From Lachnospiraceae bacterium (lineage in GTDB: Bacteria > Bacillota > Clostridia > Lachnospirales > Lachnospiraceae): a DNA stretch of 64,000 bases. Shown piece after piece: positions 1 through 7,530 of the stretch. Positions within the stretch are counted from its first letter, which is position 1. Each line of letters begins with the position of its first letter. The notes beneath the pieces are model-generated. The model was not told where the DNA came from, made no database searches, and saw only the letters and a list, made by a program, of their open reading frames with translations. The stretch is from contig JAIDHX010000034.1 of NCBI GenBank assembly GCA_029053015.1, forward strand, positions 186,001-250,000, given 5' to 3'. The position numbers were made by a program, and so were the translations under genes.

Positions 1-1
1 G

Positions 2-856
2 GAAATCTGCCCTGATGAGGTTTATAACCTTGCGGCACAGTCTCATGTGGGTATTTCGTTTGAGGTGCCGGAGTATACTGCTGAAGCGACTGGTGTGGGT
101 ACCCTGAAGCTGTTGGAGGCTTTGCGGATATGGGGAGGAAAATTCCGGTTTTATCAGGCTTCTACTTCAGAGCTCTTCGGCGGGCTGCCGGAGACAGCGC
201 CCCAGAGCGAAAAAACCCCGTTTTATCCCAAAAGTCCCTACGGTGTGGCAAAGCTCTATTCCTACTGGATAACGGTCAACTACAGGGAATCCTATGGCAT
301 GTATGCAGTGAACGGGATTCTGTTCAATCATGAGTCGCCCAGAAGAGGCGAAAATTTTGTGACCCGAAAGATTACGCTTGCCATTGCCAATATGATTGCC
401 GGAAAGCAGGAAAAGCTGTCCCTCGGCAATATGGACGCAAAAAGAGACTGGGGATTTGCAGGCGATTATGTAAAGGGAATGTGGAAAATGCTGCAGCAGG
501 AAACGCCGGAGGATTATGTGCTGGCAACCGGAGAAACGCATACGGTGCGCGAGTTTGTGGCGGAAGCCTTCTCCAATCTGGGAATAGAGGTTCGCTTTGA
601 AGGAAAAGGATTGGAAGAAAAGGGATATGACGCGGCGACCGGCAGGCTGCTGGTGGATGTAGACCCTGCTTTTTACCGGCCGGCCGAGGTAGAATATCTG
701 TGGGGTGATGCTTCCAAGGCGAAGCGTCAGCTTGGCTGGGAGCGTGAAGTAAAATTTGCGGAACTGACAGCCATGATGATGAATGCGGATATGCTTCAAA
801 TTGCAGGCATGGACTGTGAGACATACAGACAAAAGCAGAAAGAAGCAGCATGTTAA
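2..856 (+). CDS. gmd: GDP-mannose 4,6-dehydratase, 5' end missing
   Basis: Converts GDP-D-mannose to GDP-4-keto-6-deoxy-D-mannose, the first committed step to GDP-L-fucose, in the cytoplasm. The frame is open from base 2, so 284 residues are visible. The family is about 350 long, so the NAD(P)-binding GxxGxxG end lies outside the window. Seen directly: the family signatures STSELFG, the catalytic SPYGVAK (YxxxK) and [17 protein letters not shown], and a C-terminal tail typical of Gmd. The next gene, 33 bases on, performs the following pathway step, which supports the call. The stop and the short gap suggest an operon whose promoter lies upstream of the window. Confidence 0.95.
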   Translation, partial: EICPDEVYNLAAQSHVGISFEVPEYTAEATGVGTLKLLEALRIWGGKFRFYQASTSELFGGLPETAPQSEKTPFYPKSPYGVAKLYSYWITVNYRESYGMYAVNGILFNHESPRRGENFVTRKITLAIANMIAGKQEKLSLGNMDAKRDWGFAGDYVKGMWKMLQQETPEDYVLATGETHTVREFVAEAFSNLGIEVRFEGKGLEEKGYDAATGRLLVDVDPAFYRPAEVEYLWGDASKAKRQLGWEREVKFAELTAMMMNADMLQIAGMDCETYRQKQKEAAC

Positions 857-889
857 GAATTCTGTACTGATTACGGGAGAGATATAGCC

Positions 890-1861
890 ATGGAGGAAAA
901 GACACGGATGGAAGCGGGGATACAGAAGACAGATAAGATATATGTGGCGGGACACCGTGGACTGGTGGGAAGCGCCATCGTCAGAAATCTCAGGGAAAAA
1001 GGGTATCAAAATATTGTCGGGAGAAGCCACAGTGAGCTTGACTTGACGAATCAGGCGCAGGTAAGCGCGTTTTTCGAAGCGGAAGCGCCGGATGTAGTAG
1101 TGCTTGCCGCAGCAAAGGTGGGCGGCATCAATGCCAACAATACCGCACCCGCAGATTTTGCCCTTGAGAATATGCAGATACAGTGCAACGTGATTAAGAG
1201 TGCGCATGATGCAGGCGTCAAAAAGCTGCTCTTTTTGGGAAGCACCTGCATCTATCCGAAACTGGCGCCACAGCCGATTCAGGAGAGCGCGCTGCTTACG
1301 GGACCTTTGGAGCAGACCAATGAAGCCTATGCCATCGCTAAAATTTCGGGTCTTCTGATGTGCCGTTTCTTTAAAAGGCAGTATGGCGATAATTTTATAA
1401 GCTGTATGCCGACCAATCTGTATGGGCCGCATGACAATTACGATTTGAATGGCTCCCATGTGCTGCCTGCCATGATTCGGAAGTTTCATGAAGCATCACG
1501 TGAGGGCAGGCCTTTCGTGGAATTGTGGGGAACGGGTTCGCCGCTGCGCGAGTTTTTATATGTGGATGATATGGCGGACGCCTGCGTGTTCCTGCTGGAA
1601 CACTATGATGGCGAGGAACATGTGAACATCGGAACCGGCAAAGAAATTACCATACGGGAGCTTGCGGAAAAAGTAAAGGCAGTTACGGGATATAAGGGCG
1701 AAATCCATTGGAATGACAGTATGCCGGATGGTACGCCGAGAAAGCTGACTGATGTTACAAAGCTGCATGAACTGGGATGGCAGCATAAGGTGGAGCTTGA
1801 TGAAGGAATTGAACTTGCCTACAAGTGGTTTGTGGAGAATGAAGGAGAAGCCAGACGTTAA
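890..1861 (+). CDS. fcl: GDP-L-fucose synthase (epimerase/reductase)
   Basis: Epimerises at C3 and C5 and reduces GDP-4-keto-6-deoxymannose to GDP-L-fucose with NADPH. It is 323 residues, the usual family length. Seen: the nucleotide-binding GHRGLVG at residues 21-27, the catalytic Ser118 with Cys120 in GSTCIYP, Y147AIAK151, and the NLYGPHDNY segment carrying the acid/base histidine. The start has GGGAGA a few bases upstream. It sits between gmd and manC, so this end of the locus makes GDP-fucose. A user of the product, an alpha-1,2-fucosyltransferase, lies about 50 kb downstream at 52139-53032. Confidence 0.96.
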   Translation: MEEKTRMEAGIQKTDKIYVAGHRGLVGSAIVRNLREKGYQNIVGRSHSELDLTNQAQVSAFFEAEAPDVVVLAAAKVGGINANNTAPADFALENMQIQCNVIKSAHDAGVKKLLFLGSTCIYPKLAPQPIQESALLTGPLEQTNEAYAIAKISGLLMCRFFKRQYGDNFISCMPTNLYGPHDNYDLNGSHVLPAMIRKFHEASREGRPFVELWGTGSPLREFLYVDDMADACVFLLEHYDGEEHVNIGTGKEITIRELAEKVKAVTGYKGEIHWNDSMPDGTPRKLTDVTKLHELGWQHKVELDEGIELAYKWFVENEGEARR

Positions 1862-1899
1862 GAAATGCAGGCGGCGCCTGTGATATGCGGGGTGCGTGA

Positions 1900-2967
1900 A
1901 TGAAGGTATATGGAGTGATTATGGCAGGCGGCGGCGGAACCCGCTTCTGGCCGTTGAGCAGAAGAGAGCTGCCCAAGCAGTTTTTAAATCTGTCGGGAAA
2001 AGATATTCTGGTAAACGAGACTTATGACCGTCTGAAACAGGTTGCGGCGGCTGAGGATATTTTTGTGGTTACCAACACACTTTATGCGGAAAAGACACTT
2101 GCCATGATGGAAGGAAGGGTTGAAAAAAGTCATATACTGGCGGAACCGGCAGCGCGTAACACCGCTGCCTGTATTGGTTATGCCGCTATGGAGATACTAA
2201 AAAAGTATGGAGACGGCATTATGTGCGTTATGCCCTCTGACCATTATATCCGGGACGTAAACAGCTATGCTGATACGGTAAGACGCGGCGTGACTCTGGC
2301 AGAGGAAAAGAACGGACTCATTACCATCGGCATAAGGCCTGAGTATCCGGCGACCGGTTATGGCTATATCAGAAATACGCCTGTTGCAGAAGAGGATTAC
2401 CGGCTGGTGGAGGAATTTGTAGAAAAGCCGGAAGAAGAAACGGCGGCTTTTTATCTGGCGGAAGGCTGTTATGCATGGAACAGCGGTATGTACATCTGGA
2501 AGGCTTCGCGGATTCTTGACTGGTTTCAAAAGCTTCTGCCGGATATTTATGGTTATCTGGCTGCAATCGGAAATGCCATGGGGACTGACAGGGAGCGCAA
2601 GGTGATAGAGGAAATTTACCCTAAAATTCCTAAAATATCCATAGATTACGGCATCATGGAACGTGCCGGCGGCGTGCTGATGCTGGAAGGGAATTTCGGC
2701 TGGAGCGATATTGGCAGTCTGGACGCGCTGGAGGTGCTGCACAAAAAGGATGCAAAGGGAAACGTGGGCGTGGGCAGTCATATAATGATGGACACGGAAA
2801 GAACAATCTGCTATAGTGAAAATAAATTAATCGCCGTTGCTTATGTAAAGGATTTAATCGTGGTGGAGTCAAAGGACGCCATTCTGATCTGTCCGAGACA
2901 GCGGGCACAGGAGGTTAAAAAACTGGTGGATTTTCTGGAGGAACAGGGAAAATCGGACTACCTGTAA
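1900..2967 (+). CDS. manC: Mannose-1-phosphate guanylyltransferase (monofunctional)
   Basis: Makes GDP-mannose from mannose-1-phosphate and GTP, the substrate of Gmd. The N-terminus carries the nucleotidyltransferase signature GGGGTRFWPLSR with the downstream PKQFL. GYGYI, VEKP and WNSGMY motifs follow in the family order. At 355 residues it lacks the C-terminal phosphomannose isomerase domain of bifunctional AlgA/ManC proteins of about 470. Phosphomannose isomerase and phosphomannomutase are not in this window and must be supplied from elsewhere. The ribosome binding site is weak (GGGGTG), and the gene lies 38 bases after fcl. Confidence 0.94.
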   Translation: MKVYGVIMAGGGGTRFWPLSRRELPKQFLNLSGKDILVNETYDRLKQVAAAEDIFVVTNTLYAEKTLAMMEGRVEKSHILAEPAARNTAACIGYAAMEILKKYGDGIMCVMPSDHYIRDVNSYADTVRRGVTLAEEKNGLITIGIRPEYPATGYGYIRNTPVAEEDYRLVEEFVEKPEEETAAFYLAEGCYAWNSGMYIWKASRILDWFQKLLPDIYGYLAAIGNAMGTDRERKVIEEIYPKIPKISIDYGIMERAGGVLMLEGNFGWSDIGSLDALEVLHKKDAKGNVGVGSHIMMDTERTICYSENKLIAVAYVKDLIVVESKDAILICPRQRAQEVKKLVDFLEEQGKSDYL

Positions 2968-2986
2968 ACAAATATGGAGTATTCAT

Positions 2987-3916
2987 ATGAAGTTGTTAAG
3001 TGTGATAGTACCTTGCTACAATGAGGAGGAAAATGTTCCTTTTTTCTATGAGGAATTTATCAAAAACGAAGCCTTTTTTAAGGAAAAGGAAATAGAGTGG
3101 GAGCTTGTGTATGTGGATGACGGTTCTAAGGACGGAACGGCGTTGGAAGCAAAAAAGCTTCATCAGAAGGATGGAAGGGTGCATCTGCTTTCTTTTTCGC
3201 GTAATTTCGGAAAAGAGGCAGCTATGTATGCAGGGCTGAACAGGGCGAAGGGTGACTATGTTGTGCTTATGGATGCGGATTTGCAGGATCCGCCGTCGCT
3301 CCTGCCCGAGATGCTTTCCTACATGGAGCAGGGATATGATTCCGTGGCGACCAGAAGGGTGAGCCGCAAGGGAGAACCACCCATCCGCTCTTTTTTTGCC
3401 CGTATGTTTTACCGCCTGATGAAACGGATTTCCAAGACAGAGATTATGGATGGGGCAAGGGACTACCGTATGATGACAAGGCAGATGGTGGACGCGATTT
3501 TGGAAATGAAGGAGTATAACCGTTTTACAAAGGGCATTTTCGGCTGGGTGGGATTTCAGACCAAGTGGCTGGAATATGAAAATGTGGAGCGCAAAAAAGG
3601 AGAGACCAAGTGGAATTTCTGGAAGCTTCTTTTGTATTCTATTGAAGGAATCACTGCCTTTTCTACAGTTCCGCTTTCTTTTGCTGCTGTTATGGGCGTG
3701 CTGTTCTGTGTGCTGGCCTTTATACTGATTTTGTTTATTGTAATCAGAACATTGATTTTCGGGGATCCGGTTTCGGGCTGGCCTTCATTGGTATGCATTA
3801 TTTCCCTGATTAGCGGCGTACAGCTTTTCTGTCTGGGAATTGTGGGACAATATCTGGCAAAAACCTACATGGAAGTCAAAAAAAGACCCATATATTTGCT
3901 GAAGGAAGAAGTTTAA
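2987..3916 (+). CDS. Membrane-anchored GT2 glycosyltransferase (GtrB/DPM1-like)
   Basis: Probably transfers a sugar from a nucleotide donor to undecaprenyl phosphate on the inner face of the membrane. Seen: the GT-A start LLSVIVPCYNEEENV, DDGSKDG, FSRNFGKEAA and the DXD region MDADLQDPP, then two hydrophobic spans near residues 228-255 and 265-288. This is the GtrB/YkoT/dolichyl-phosphate-mannose-synthase layout, and 309 residues is typical. It follows manC by 19 bases and ends the first operon. The sugar is not readable from sequence. GDP-mannose or UDP-glucose would fit. Confidence 0.88.
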   Translation: MKLLSVIVPCYNEEENVPFFYEEFIKNEAFFKEKEIEWELVYVDDGSKDGTALEAKKLHQKDGRVHLLSFSRNFGKEAAMYAGLNRAKGDYVVLMDADLQDPPSLLPEMLSYMEQGYDSVATRRVSRKGEPPIRSFFARMFYRLMKRISKTEIMDGARDYRMMTRQMVDAILEMKEYNRFTKGIFGWVGFQTKWLEYENVERKKGETKWNFWKLLLYSIEGITAFSTVPLSFAAVMGVLFCVLAFILILFIVIRTLIFGDPVSGWPSLVCIISLISGVQLFCLGIVGQYLAKTYMEVKKRPIYLLKEEV

Positions 3917-3971
3917 AGGCAAAAGCACAGTTAAACTTTCGATATTCGCGGTGAATAATGGAGCAGGTCTC

Positions 3972-4000
3972 TTCCAAAATGTTCTTAAATGTGCTAGGAT
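3972..4000 (+). promoter_or_regulatory. Possible promoter before the Spo0A-like gene
   Basis: TTCCAA (3972-3977), a 17-base spacer and TAGGAT (3995-4000) preceded by TGTGC form an acceptable extended -10 sigma-A promoter about 50 bases ahead of the 4053 start. The -35 box is poor, so this is tentative. Confidence 0.35.
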
Positions 4001-4052
4001 GCATATGTAATCGCATGAATGGGCAGCAATCGACATGGAGGAAGGGATTTAA

Positions 4053-4430
4053 ATGGATATTGTTACGATTAACGACACTGAGCTTGAAAGGTACATTACG
4101 GAGGTAATGCTTGATATAGGAGTTCCGGCGCATTTGCGGGGCTACTATTATCTGCGTGCCGCTATATTGATGACAGGACGGGACATAGAGGTGGTCACCA
4201 GTGTGACAAAACTGATGTATCCGGTGATAGCCAGACATTTTAAGACAACTGACCAAAAGGTAGAACGTGCCATTCGTAACGCCATAGAAGTTTCATGGGA
4301 AAGAGGCAATACGCAGACCTTTGAAAAATTATTTGGCTACTCAATTCAGGACGGTAAGACCAGACCGACAAACAGCGAGTACATTGCAAGAATTGCAGAT
4401 AAAATCAGACTGGATATAAAGGCGATGTAA
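4053..4430 (+). CDS. Stand-alone Spo0A C-terminal DNA-binding domain protein
   Basis: A 125-residue protein that aligns by eye over its whole length to the effector domain of Spo0A, the master sporulation regulator, with no receiver domain. Seen: IPAHLRGYYYLR, ITKLMYP-like VTKLMYPVIARHF, the recognition-helix region KVERAIRNAIEVSWERG, and the closing PTNSEYIARIADKIRLD. A stand-alone copy cannot be switched on by phosphorylation of its own receiver. It may bind DNA constitutively or be set by its own level. The start has GGAGGAAGGG upstream. Position inside a capsule locus suggests a local transcription factor; its target sites are unknown. Confidence 0.9.
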   Translation: MDIVTINDTELERYITEVMLDIGVPAHLRGYYYLRAAILMTGRDIEVVTSVTKLMYPVIARHFKTTDQKVERAIRNAIEVSWERGNTQTFEKLFGYSIQDGKTRPTNSEYIARIADKIRLDIKAM

Positions 4431-4494
4431 TATAGAAAATCGGTATAGATAGCAAAACGGCAATGTGAACCGGTCCGTTCGACGATTGCACAAG
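4347..4494 (+). repeat. Parent copy of a duplicated scar (3' end of the Spo0A-like gene plus hairpin element)
   Basis: Bases 4347-4373 and 4440-4494 recur at 5490-5516 and 5517-5571. The first block is identical over 27 bases and the second differs at 2 of 55. The 66 bases between them, holding the end of the Spo0A-like gene, are absent from the second copy. The 4440-4494 block folds on paper as a nested hairpin: outer arms GCAAT (4460-4464) and ATTGC (4485-4489), inner arms GAAC (4467-4470) and GTTC (4477-4480). Confidence 0.9.
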
Positions 4495-4540
4495 AGGGTG
4501 TTCCTTAAGTCATTTCATGATTTTTGGGGTACCCTCTTTA
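4493..4540 (+). terminator. Weak terminator-like hairpin
   Basis: AGAGGGT (4493-4499) pairs with ACCCTCT (4531-4537) across a 31-base loop and is followed only by TTTA. It directly follows the hairpin element, just as a much stronger terminator follows the second copy. It may end the Spo0A-like transcript inefficiently. Confidence 0.4.
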
Positions 4541-4563
4541 CGGAAATCAATTTTTAAAAAGTC

Positions 4564-4591
4564 TTTCAATTTCTTCCAAAGTGTGTATAAT
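4564..4591 (+). promoter_or_regulatory. Possible promoter for the first methyltransferase
   Basis: A consensus TATAAT (4586-4591) preceded by TGTG lies 16 bases after TTTCAA (4564-4569). It would give a leader of about 110 bases before the 4711 start. The -10 is good and the -35 is weak. Confidence 0.5.
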
Positions 4592-4710
4592 AGGTACATG
4601 GAAGCATCTGCAGTATAAGGAACACCAGCCGGATACACCAGGGGAGGTAAACGGCTAGGCAAGATAGTTTGGGGAATTATATTCTATTATGATACGAAAG
4701 GGAAAGTGTT

Positions 4711-5460
4711 ATGGAGGATGCAAAAAAAGAATTGGCGAATGATTATTATATAATGATGGCAAAATGCATGGTGCATATGCTTCAAGATTTAGGATTTAAG
4801 TTGAAAAAAAATATGCGAATACTTGATTTTGGCTGTGGCAATGGAGAGTTGGTTCAGGCATTTTTGGCACTGGGGTATGATGCATATGGCGCTGACATCA
4901 TTGATTGCCCTACTTTAGACTCATCGCGTTACCAAAAAATAGAATTTAATCCATACCAGCTCCCTTTCGACAAAGATTATTTTGATTTAGTATATAGTTC
5001 ATCTGTTTTTGAACATACTCAAAACACGGAAGAGTGTTTTAGGGAAGTTCATCGCGTATTAAAACCAGGAGGGGTTACCATCAATTCTTTACCAAGTCGG
5101 TATCGTATTTTGGAAGCGCATATGCACGTTCCATTTGGCGGAATTATTCAATTTCCCATGTGGTTTAAGCTTTGGGCCTTTTTAGGGATTCGGAATGAAT
5201 TCCAACGAGGCTTATCTTGGAAAGAGGTATATCAACGTAATATAGGGTATTGTAAGACAGGAATAAATTATCATAGTTATAAAGATTTAAAGAAGATGAT
5301 TATGTCTACTTTTGGCAATATCAAAGTAGTAAAAAAAGAATATATTAAGAACATGCCCGGAGGTGCAGCAAAGATTGGCAGATTATTTCCTATTCCGGGA
5401 TATGGGAATTTGATATTCATTTTTAGACAGTGGGAGCTTTTTATGGTAAAGGATTCTTAA
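4711..5460 (+). CDS. Class I SAM-dependent methyltransferase (AT-rich)
   Basis: A 249-residue Rossmann methyltransferase. Seen: motif I ILDFGCGNGELV near residue 38, acidic motif II at GADI, motif IV region FDLVYSSSVFEHT, and VLKPGG. The acceptor is unknown; in this setting an O-methylation of a sugar is the likely job. The gene is visibly more AT-rich than gmd-fcl-manC, and the 82-base scar copies at 4347-4494 and 5490-5571 frame it. That argues for arrival by recombination. Its own promoter at 4564-4591 and a strong terminator at 5571-5602 make it a self-contained unit. Confidence 0.85.
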   Translation: MEDAKKELANDYYIMMAKCMVHMLQDLGFKLKKNMRILDFGCGNGELVQAFLALGYDAYGADIIDCPTLDSSRYQKIEFNPYQLPFDKDYFDLVYSSSVFEHTQNTEECFREVHRVLKPGGVTINSLPSRYRILEAHMHVPFGGIIQFPMWFKLWAFLGIRNEFQRGLSWKEVYQRNIGYCKTGINYHSYKDLKKMIMSTFGNIKVVKKEYIKNMPGGAAKIGRLFPIPGYGNLIFIFRQWELFMVKDS

Positions 5461-5489
5461 CTCTCTGTTTTCTTAAGCCGGGATGATGA

Positions 5490-5571
5490 CAGGACGGTAA
5501 GACCAGACCGACAAACTCGGTATAAATAGTAAAACGGCAATGTGAACCGGTCCGTTCGACGATTGCACAAG
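5490..5571 (+). repeat. Second, internally deleted copy of the scar
   Basis: 27 bases identical to 4347-4373 (inside the Spo0A-like gene) are joined directly to 55 bases nearly identical to 4440-4494. The join drops 66 bases. The copy lies just after the methyltransferase stop and leads straight into a strong terminator. Confidence 0.9.
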
Positions 5572-5602
5572 GCAGCAGGAAGTATATTCCTGCTGCCTTT
5601 TT
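5571..5602 (+). terminator. Strong Rho-independent terminator
   Basis: A perfect 11-base inverted repeat GGCAGCAGGAA / TTCCTGCTGCC with a 5-base loop is followed by TTTTT. It ends rightward transcription from the 4711 gene before the convergent gene at 5626-6429. Confidence 0.93.
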
Positions 5603-5625
5603 GTAGCTGCCGCTTAAAATGAAAG

Positions 5626-6429
5626 CTACCGTTCTCTTTTGAAAACATACTGATTGCACCCATGACCGTTGCCGCATGTGGACATTTTTTCCAAAGCAAA
5701 TCCTCTCTTGTGGAAAAAATCAAATATTTGTTCCGGTCTTGCAACTTCAAAGGGATAACCGCCTACCCAGTCTGCAACATCCCTATATGGCGACATCCCT
5801 CTTTGCTTTGTATATGTGCGCCACGTGTGGAAAGGCTTTCCTTTTAGCAAGTCTTTTACTGTGGTAGGTCCCCACAGTCTAAGGAAGCAGGGAATGAGAA
5901 TAAAATTGCGTAACGGTTTTGGGGCGCTATTATATGCTTTCTTTATTACTTTCCATATTTTGCTTGCAAATCCCTGGTCGTTGTAAATCGAAATAAACAG
6001 GGTTCCTTGTAATGCAACCAGACTGCTTACGTTATCTAATGCCTGATACATATTTCCGGTATGATGCAATACGCCCCATGAATATACAACATCGTAATTT
6101 TTAAACTGAGACAAATATGCCTTATTCAAAGCATCGCCGCGCTCAATCTGCCAATCGTCATCGTCTTTATAGAATTTGTTTTTTAAATATCGAGCGCATT
6201 TTACGCTGTTTTCGTCATAATCAAAAGAAAAAACTTTTGCGCCTAAATTTTTGGCAGCCAAGCTGAACAATCCGCTTCCTGAACCAACATCTAAAAAACT
6301 TTTACCTTGCAAATCGGTTATGCCGAGCCAGTCTTGAAGTGATTTTTCAGCTTCTTTTATCCGCTCTTCTGACAAAACCCCCAAGAATTTACTCCAGTTT
6401 TCTCCAAATTCAAATCTTTCTTTAGGCAT
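5626..6429 (-). CDS. Class I SAM-dependent methyltransferase, leftward
   Basis: A 267-residue methyltransferase, one of only three minus-strand genes in the window. Seen: motif I FLDVGSGSGLFSLAA near residue 44, FSFDYDENSV for the acidic end of strand 2, DVVYSWGVLHHTGN for motif IV, and a C-terminal segment with YVFKRER. It is AT-rich like its neighbour at 4711. The two share no obvious identity outside the fold, so they are not recent duplicates. It is transcribed from its own good promoter (6492-6520), divergent from the 6600 gene. Substrate unknown; a glycan O-methyl or a small-molecule role is possible. Confidence 0.85.
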   Translation of the reverse strand: MPKERFEFGENWSKFLGVLSEERIKEAEKSLQDWLGITDLQGKSFLDVGSGSGLFSLAAKNLGAKVFSFDYDENSVKCARYLKNKFYKDDDDWQIERGDALNKAYLSQFKNYDVVYSWGVLHHTGNMYQALDNVSSLVALQGTLFISIYNDQGFASKIWKVIKKAYNSAPKPLRNFILIPCFLRLWGPTTVKDLLKGKPFHTWRTYTKQRGMSPYRDVADWVGGYPFEVARPEQIFDFFHKRGFALEKMSTCGNGHGCNQYVFKRER

Positions 6430-6491
6430 TGTACATTCCCCTTTTTGACAGAATATATTTGTTTCTCAAATAACTTTATACATTAAATCAT

Positions 6492-6520
6492 ATTATATCA
6501 TACTGTTTTGAAGAGGACAA
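6492..6520 (-). promoter_or_regulatory. Leftward promoter of the second methyltransferase
   Basis: On the minus strand TTGTCC (6515-6520), a 17-base spacer ending TGA, and TATAAT (6492-6497) form a good extended -10 sigma-A promoter about 60 bases before the start codon. Confidence 0.75.
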
Positions 6521-6544
6521 TTGGTATTTGCAGATTCTATTTTG

Positions 6545-6573
6545 TTGTGCTTGTGATAAAAATATGGTAAAAT
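6545..6573 (+). promoter_or_regulatory. Rightward promoter of the 6600 operon
   Basis: TTGTGC (6545-6550), 17 bases, then TAAAAT (6568-6573) preceded by TGG. Transcription would begin near 6580, which rules out the upstream in-frame start at 6528 and supports translation from 6600. Confidence 0.65.
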
Positions 6574-6599
6574 TGGGAAGAATTTATCTGGAGGGCACA

Positions 6600-7517
6600 A
6601 TGCAGAAAACGACATCGGAAAAGCTGATAGAGGGAAGTCTGATCGTGATCGGGCTGGCGGAAGCCGCCCATCTGGCGGCGCTTTTTTTAAAGCTGCCGCT
6701 TCAGACTTGTTCGTGGATTATGGCGGTATTGTTTATACTTGCGCTTGCGGCAGCAGTCTGCCCGTGGGTGATTCGCCGGATAATCCGAAAAAAACAGGAT
6801 AAGGAGAAAAAAGAAGCCGGCGAAAAGCGTCTCTTTAAGCTGCTTAAGCTTTACCCGGTTTTGTTTGTAATAATCGGTGTGTTGATTTTGTTTCAACTTA
6901 TATGGAATTACCGGATGCAGGTGCCGTATACGGCAGGCGACATTACGGTGGAAACGGTGCAGACCATGCTGGCGGAAAATGGGATCTATACGGTGAATCC
7001 GCTGACGGGACAGGCTTTTACGACAGGGATGCCGCTGCGGCTTCAGATACTGTCGCTGCCTACTCTGTATGCCGTGCTGTGCAGTTTTACAGGCATATCG
7101 GCGCAGCTTATGTGTTATGGCATTATACCCGGTATTGTGCTTCTGTTGAGTTATCTGGTGTATGGCAGATGGGCCGCGTACCTCTTTCCGAAGGAAGGGA
7201 AAAAGCAGGCGTTATTTTTACTCTTTGTGGCACTTGTCTATCAGTTTGGCTGTTATAGCAAAGCGATGGATGGATTTCATTTATTTTTTTGCGGATGCAG
7301 GGGAACGGCGATTCGGGCAGGGATCATTCTGCCCTATGTACTTCTGTGCACCCTGCAGAAAAAGTGGAAAGGCGTAATCCTCTGCCTGTTTGCAGAGATA
7401 TGCGTGGTGTGGACTTTTTACGGAGCCGGCTATGCTGCTGTTACCGTAGGGATTGTACTTGTCATAAGGCTTGTCAGACAGGTAAGCCTCCGGCTTCGTC
7501 AAAAGAGGAAAGCTTAA
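6600..7517 (+). CDS. Polytopic membrane protein, possible N-terminal half of a GT-C-like protein
   Basis: 305 residues with about seven hydrophobic spans and a periplasmic-looking segment that includes GDITVETVQTML and YTVNPLTGQAF. I do not recognise a named enzyme. The pattern resembles large polytopic glycan-assembly proteins (DUF6077-like) found in Lachnospiraceae polysaccharide loci. The start at 6600 follows CTGGAGGGCACA and fits the promoter. The protein ends shortly after a basic cytoplasmic-looking stretch (RLRQKRKA). The next gene begins 13 bases later and looks like more membrane spans plus a soluble tail, so the pair may be one gene split by mutation or a natural two-subunit protein. 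Confidence 0.65.
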   Translation: MQKTTSEKLIEGSLIVIGLAEAAHLAALFLKLPLQTCSWIMAVLFILALAAAVCPWVIRRIIRKKQDKEKKEAGEKRLFKLLKLYPVLFVIIGVLILFQLIWNYRMQVPYTAGDITVETVQTMLAENGIYTVNPLTGQAFTTGMPLRLQILSLPTLYAVLCSFTGISAQLMCYGIIPGIVLLLSYLVYGRWAAYLFPKEGKKQALFLLFVALVYQFGCYSKAMDGFHLFFCGCRGTAIRAGIILPYVLLCTLQKKWKGVILCLFAEICVVWTFYGAGYAAVTVGIVLVIRLVRQVSLRLRQKRKA

Positions 7518-7530
7518 AATGGGAGTAAAC

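Noticed and set aside
167..1489. Long antisense open frame of 440 codons opposite gmd and fcl
   Set aside because: It spans the stop of one well-supported gene and the start of another, has no family motif and no ribosome binding site. It is a by-product of codon use on the plus strand.
4440..4494. Possible tRNA-like element because of GTTCGAC in the repeated hairpin
   Set aside because: There is no acceptor stem, no anticodon arm and no full T-arm. It is described only as a hairpin repeat.
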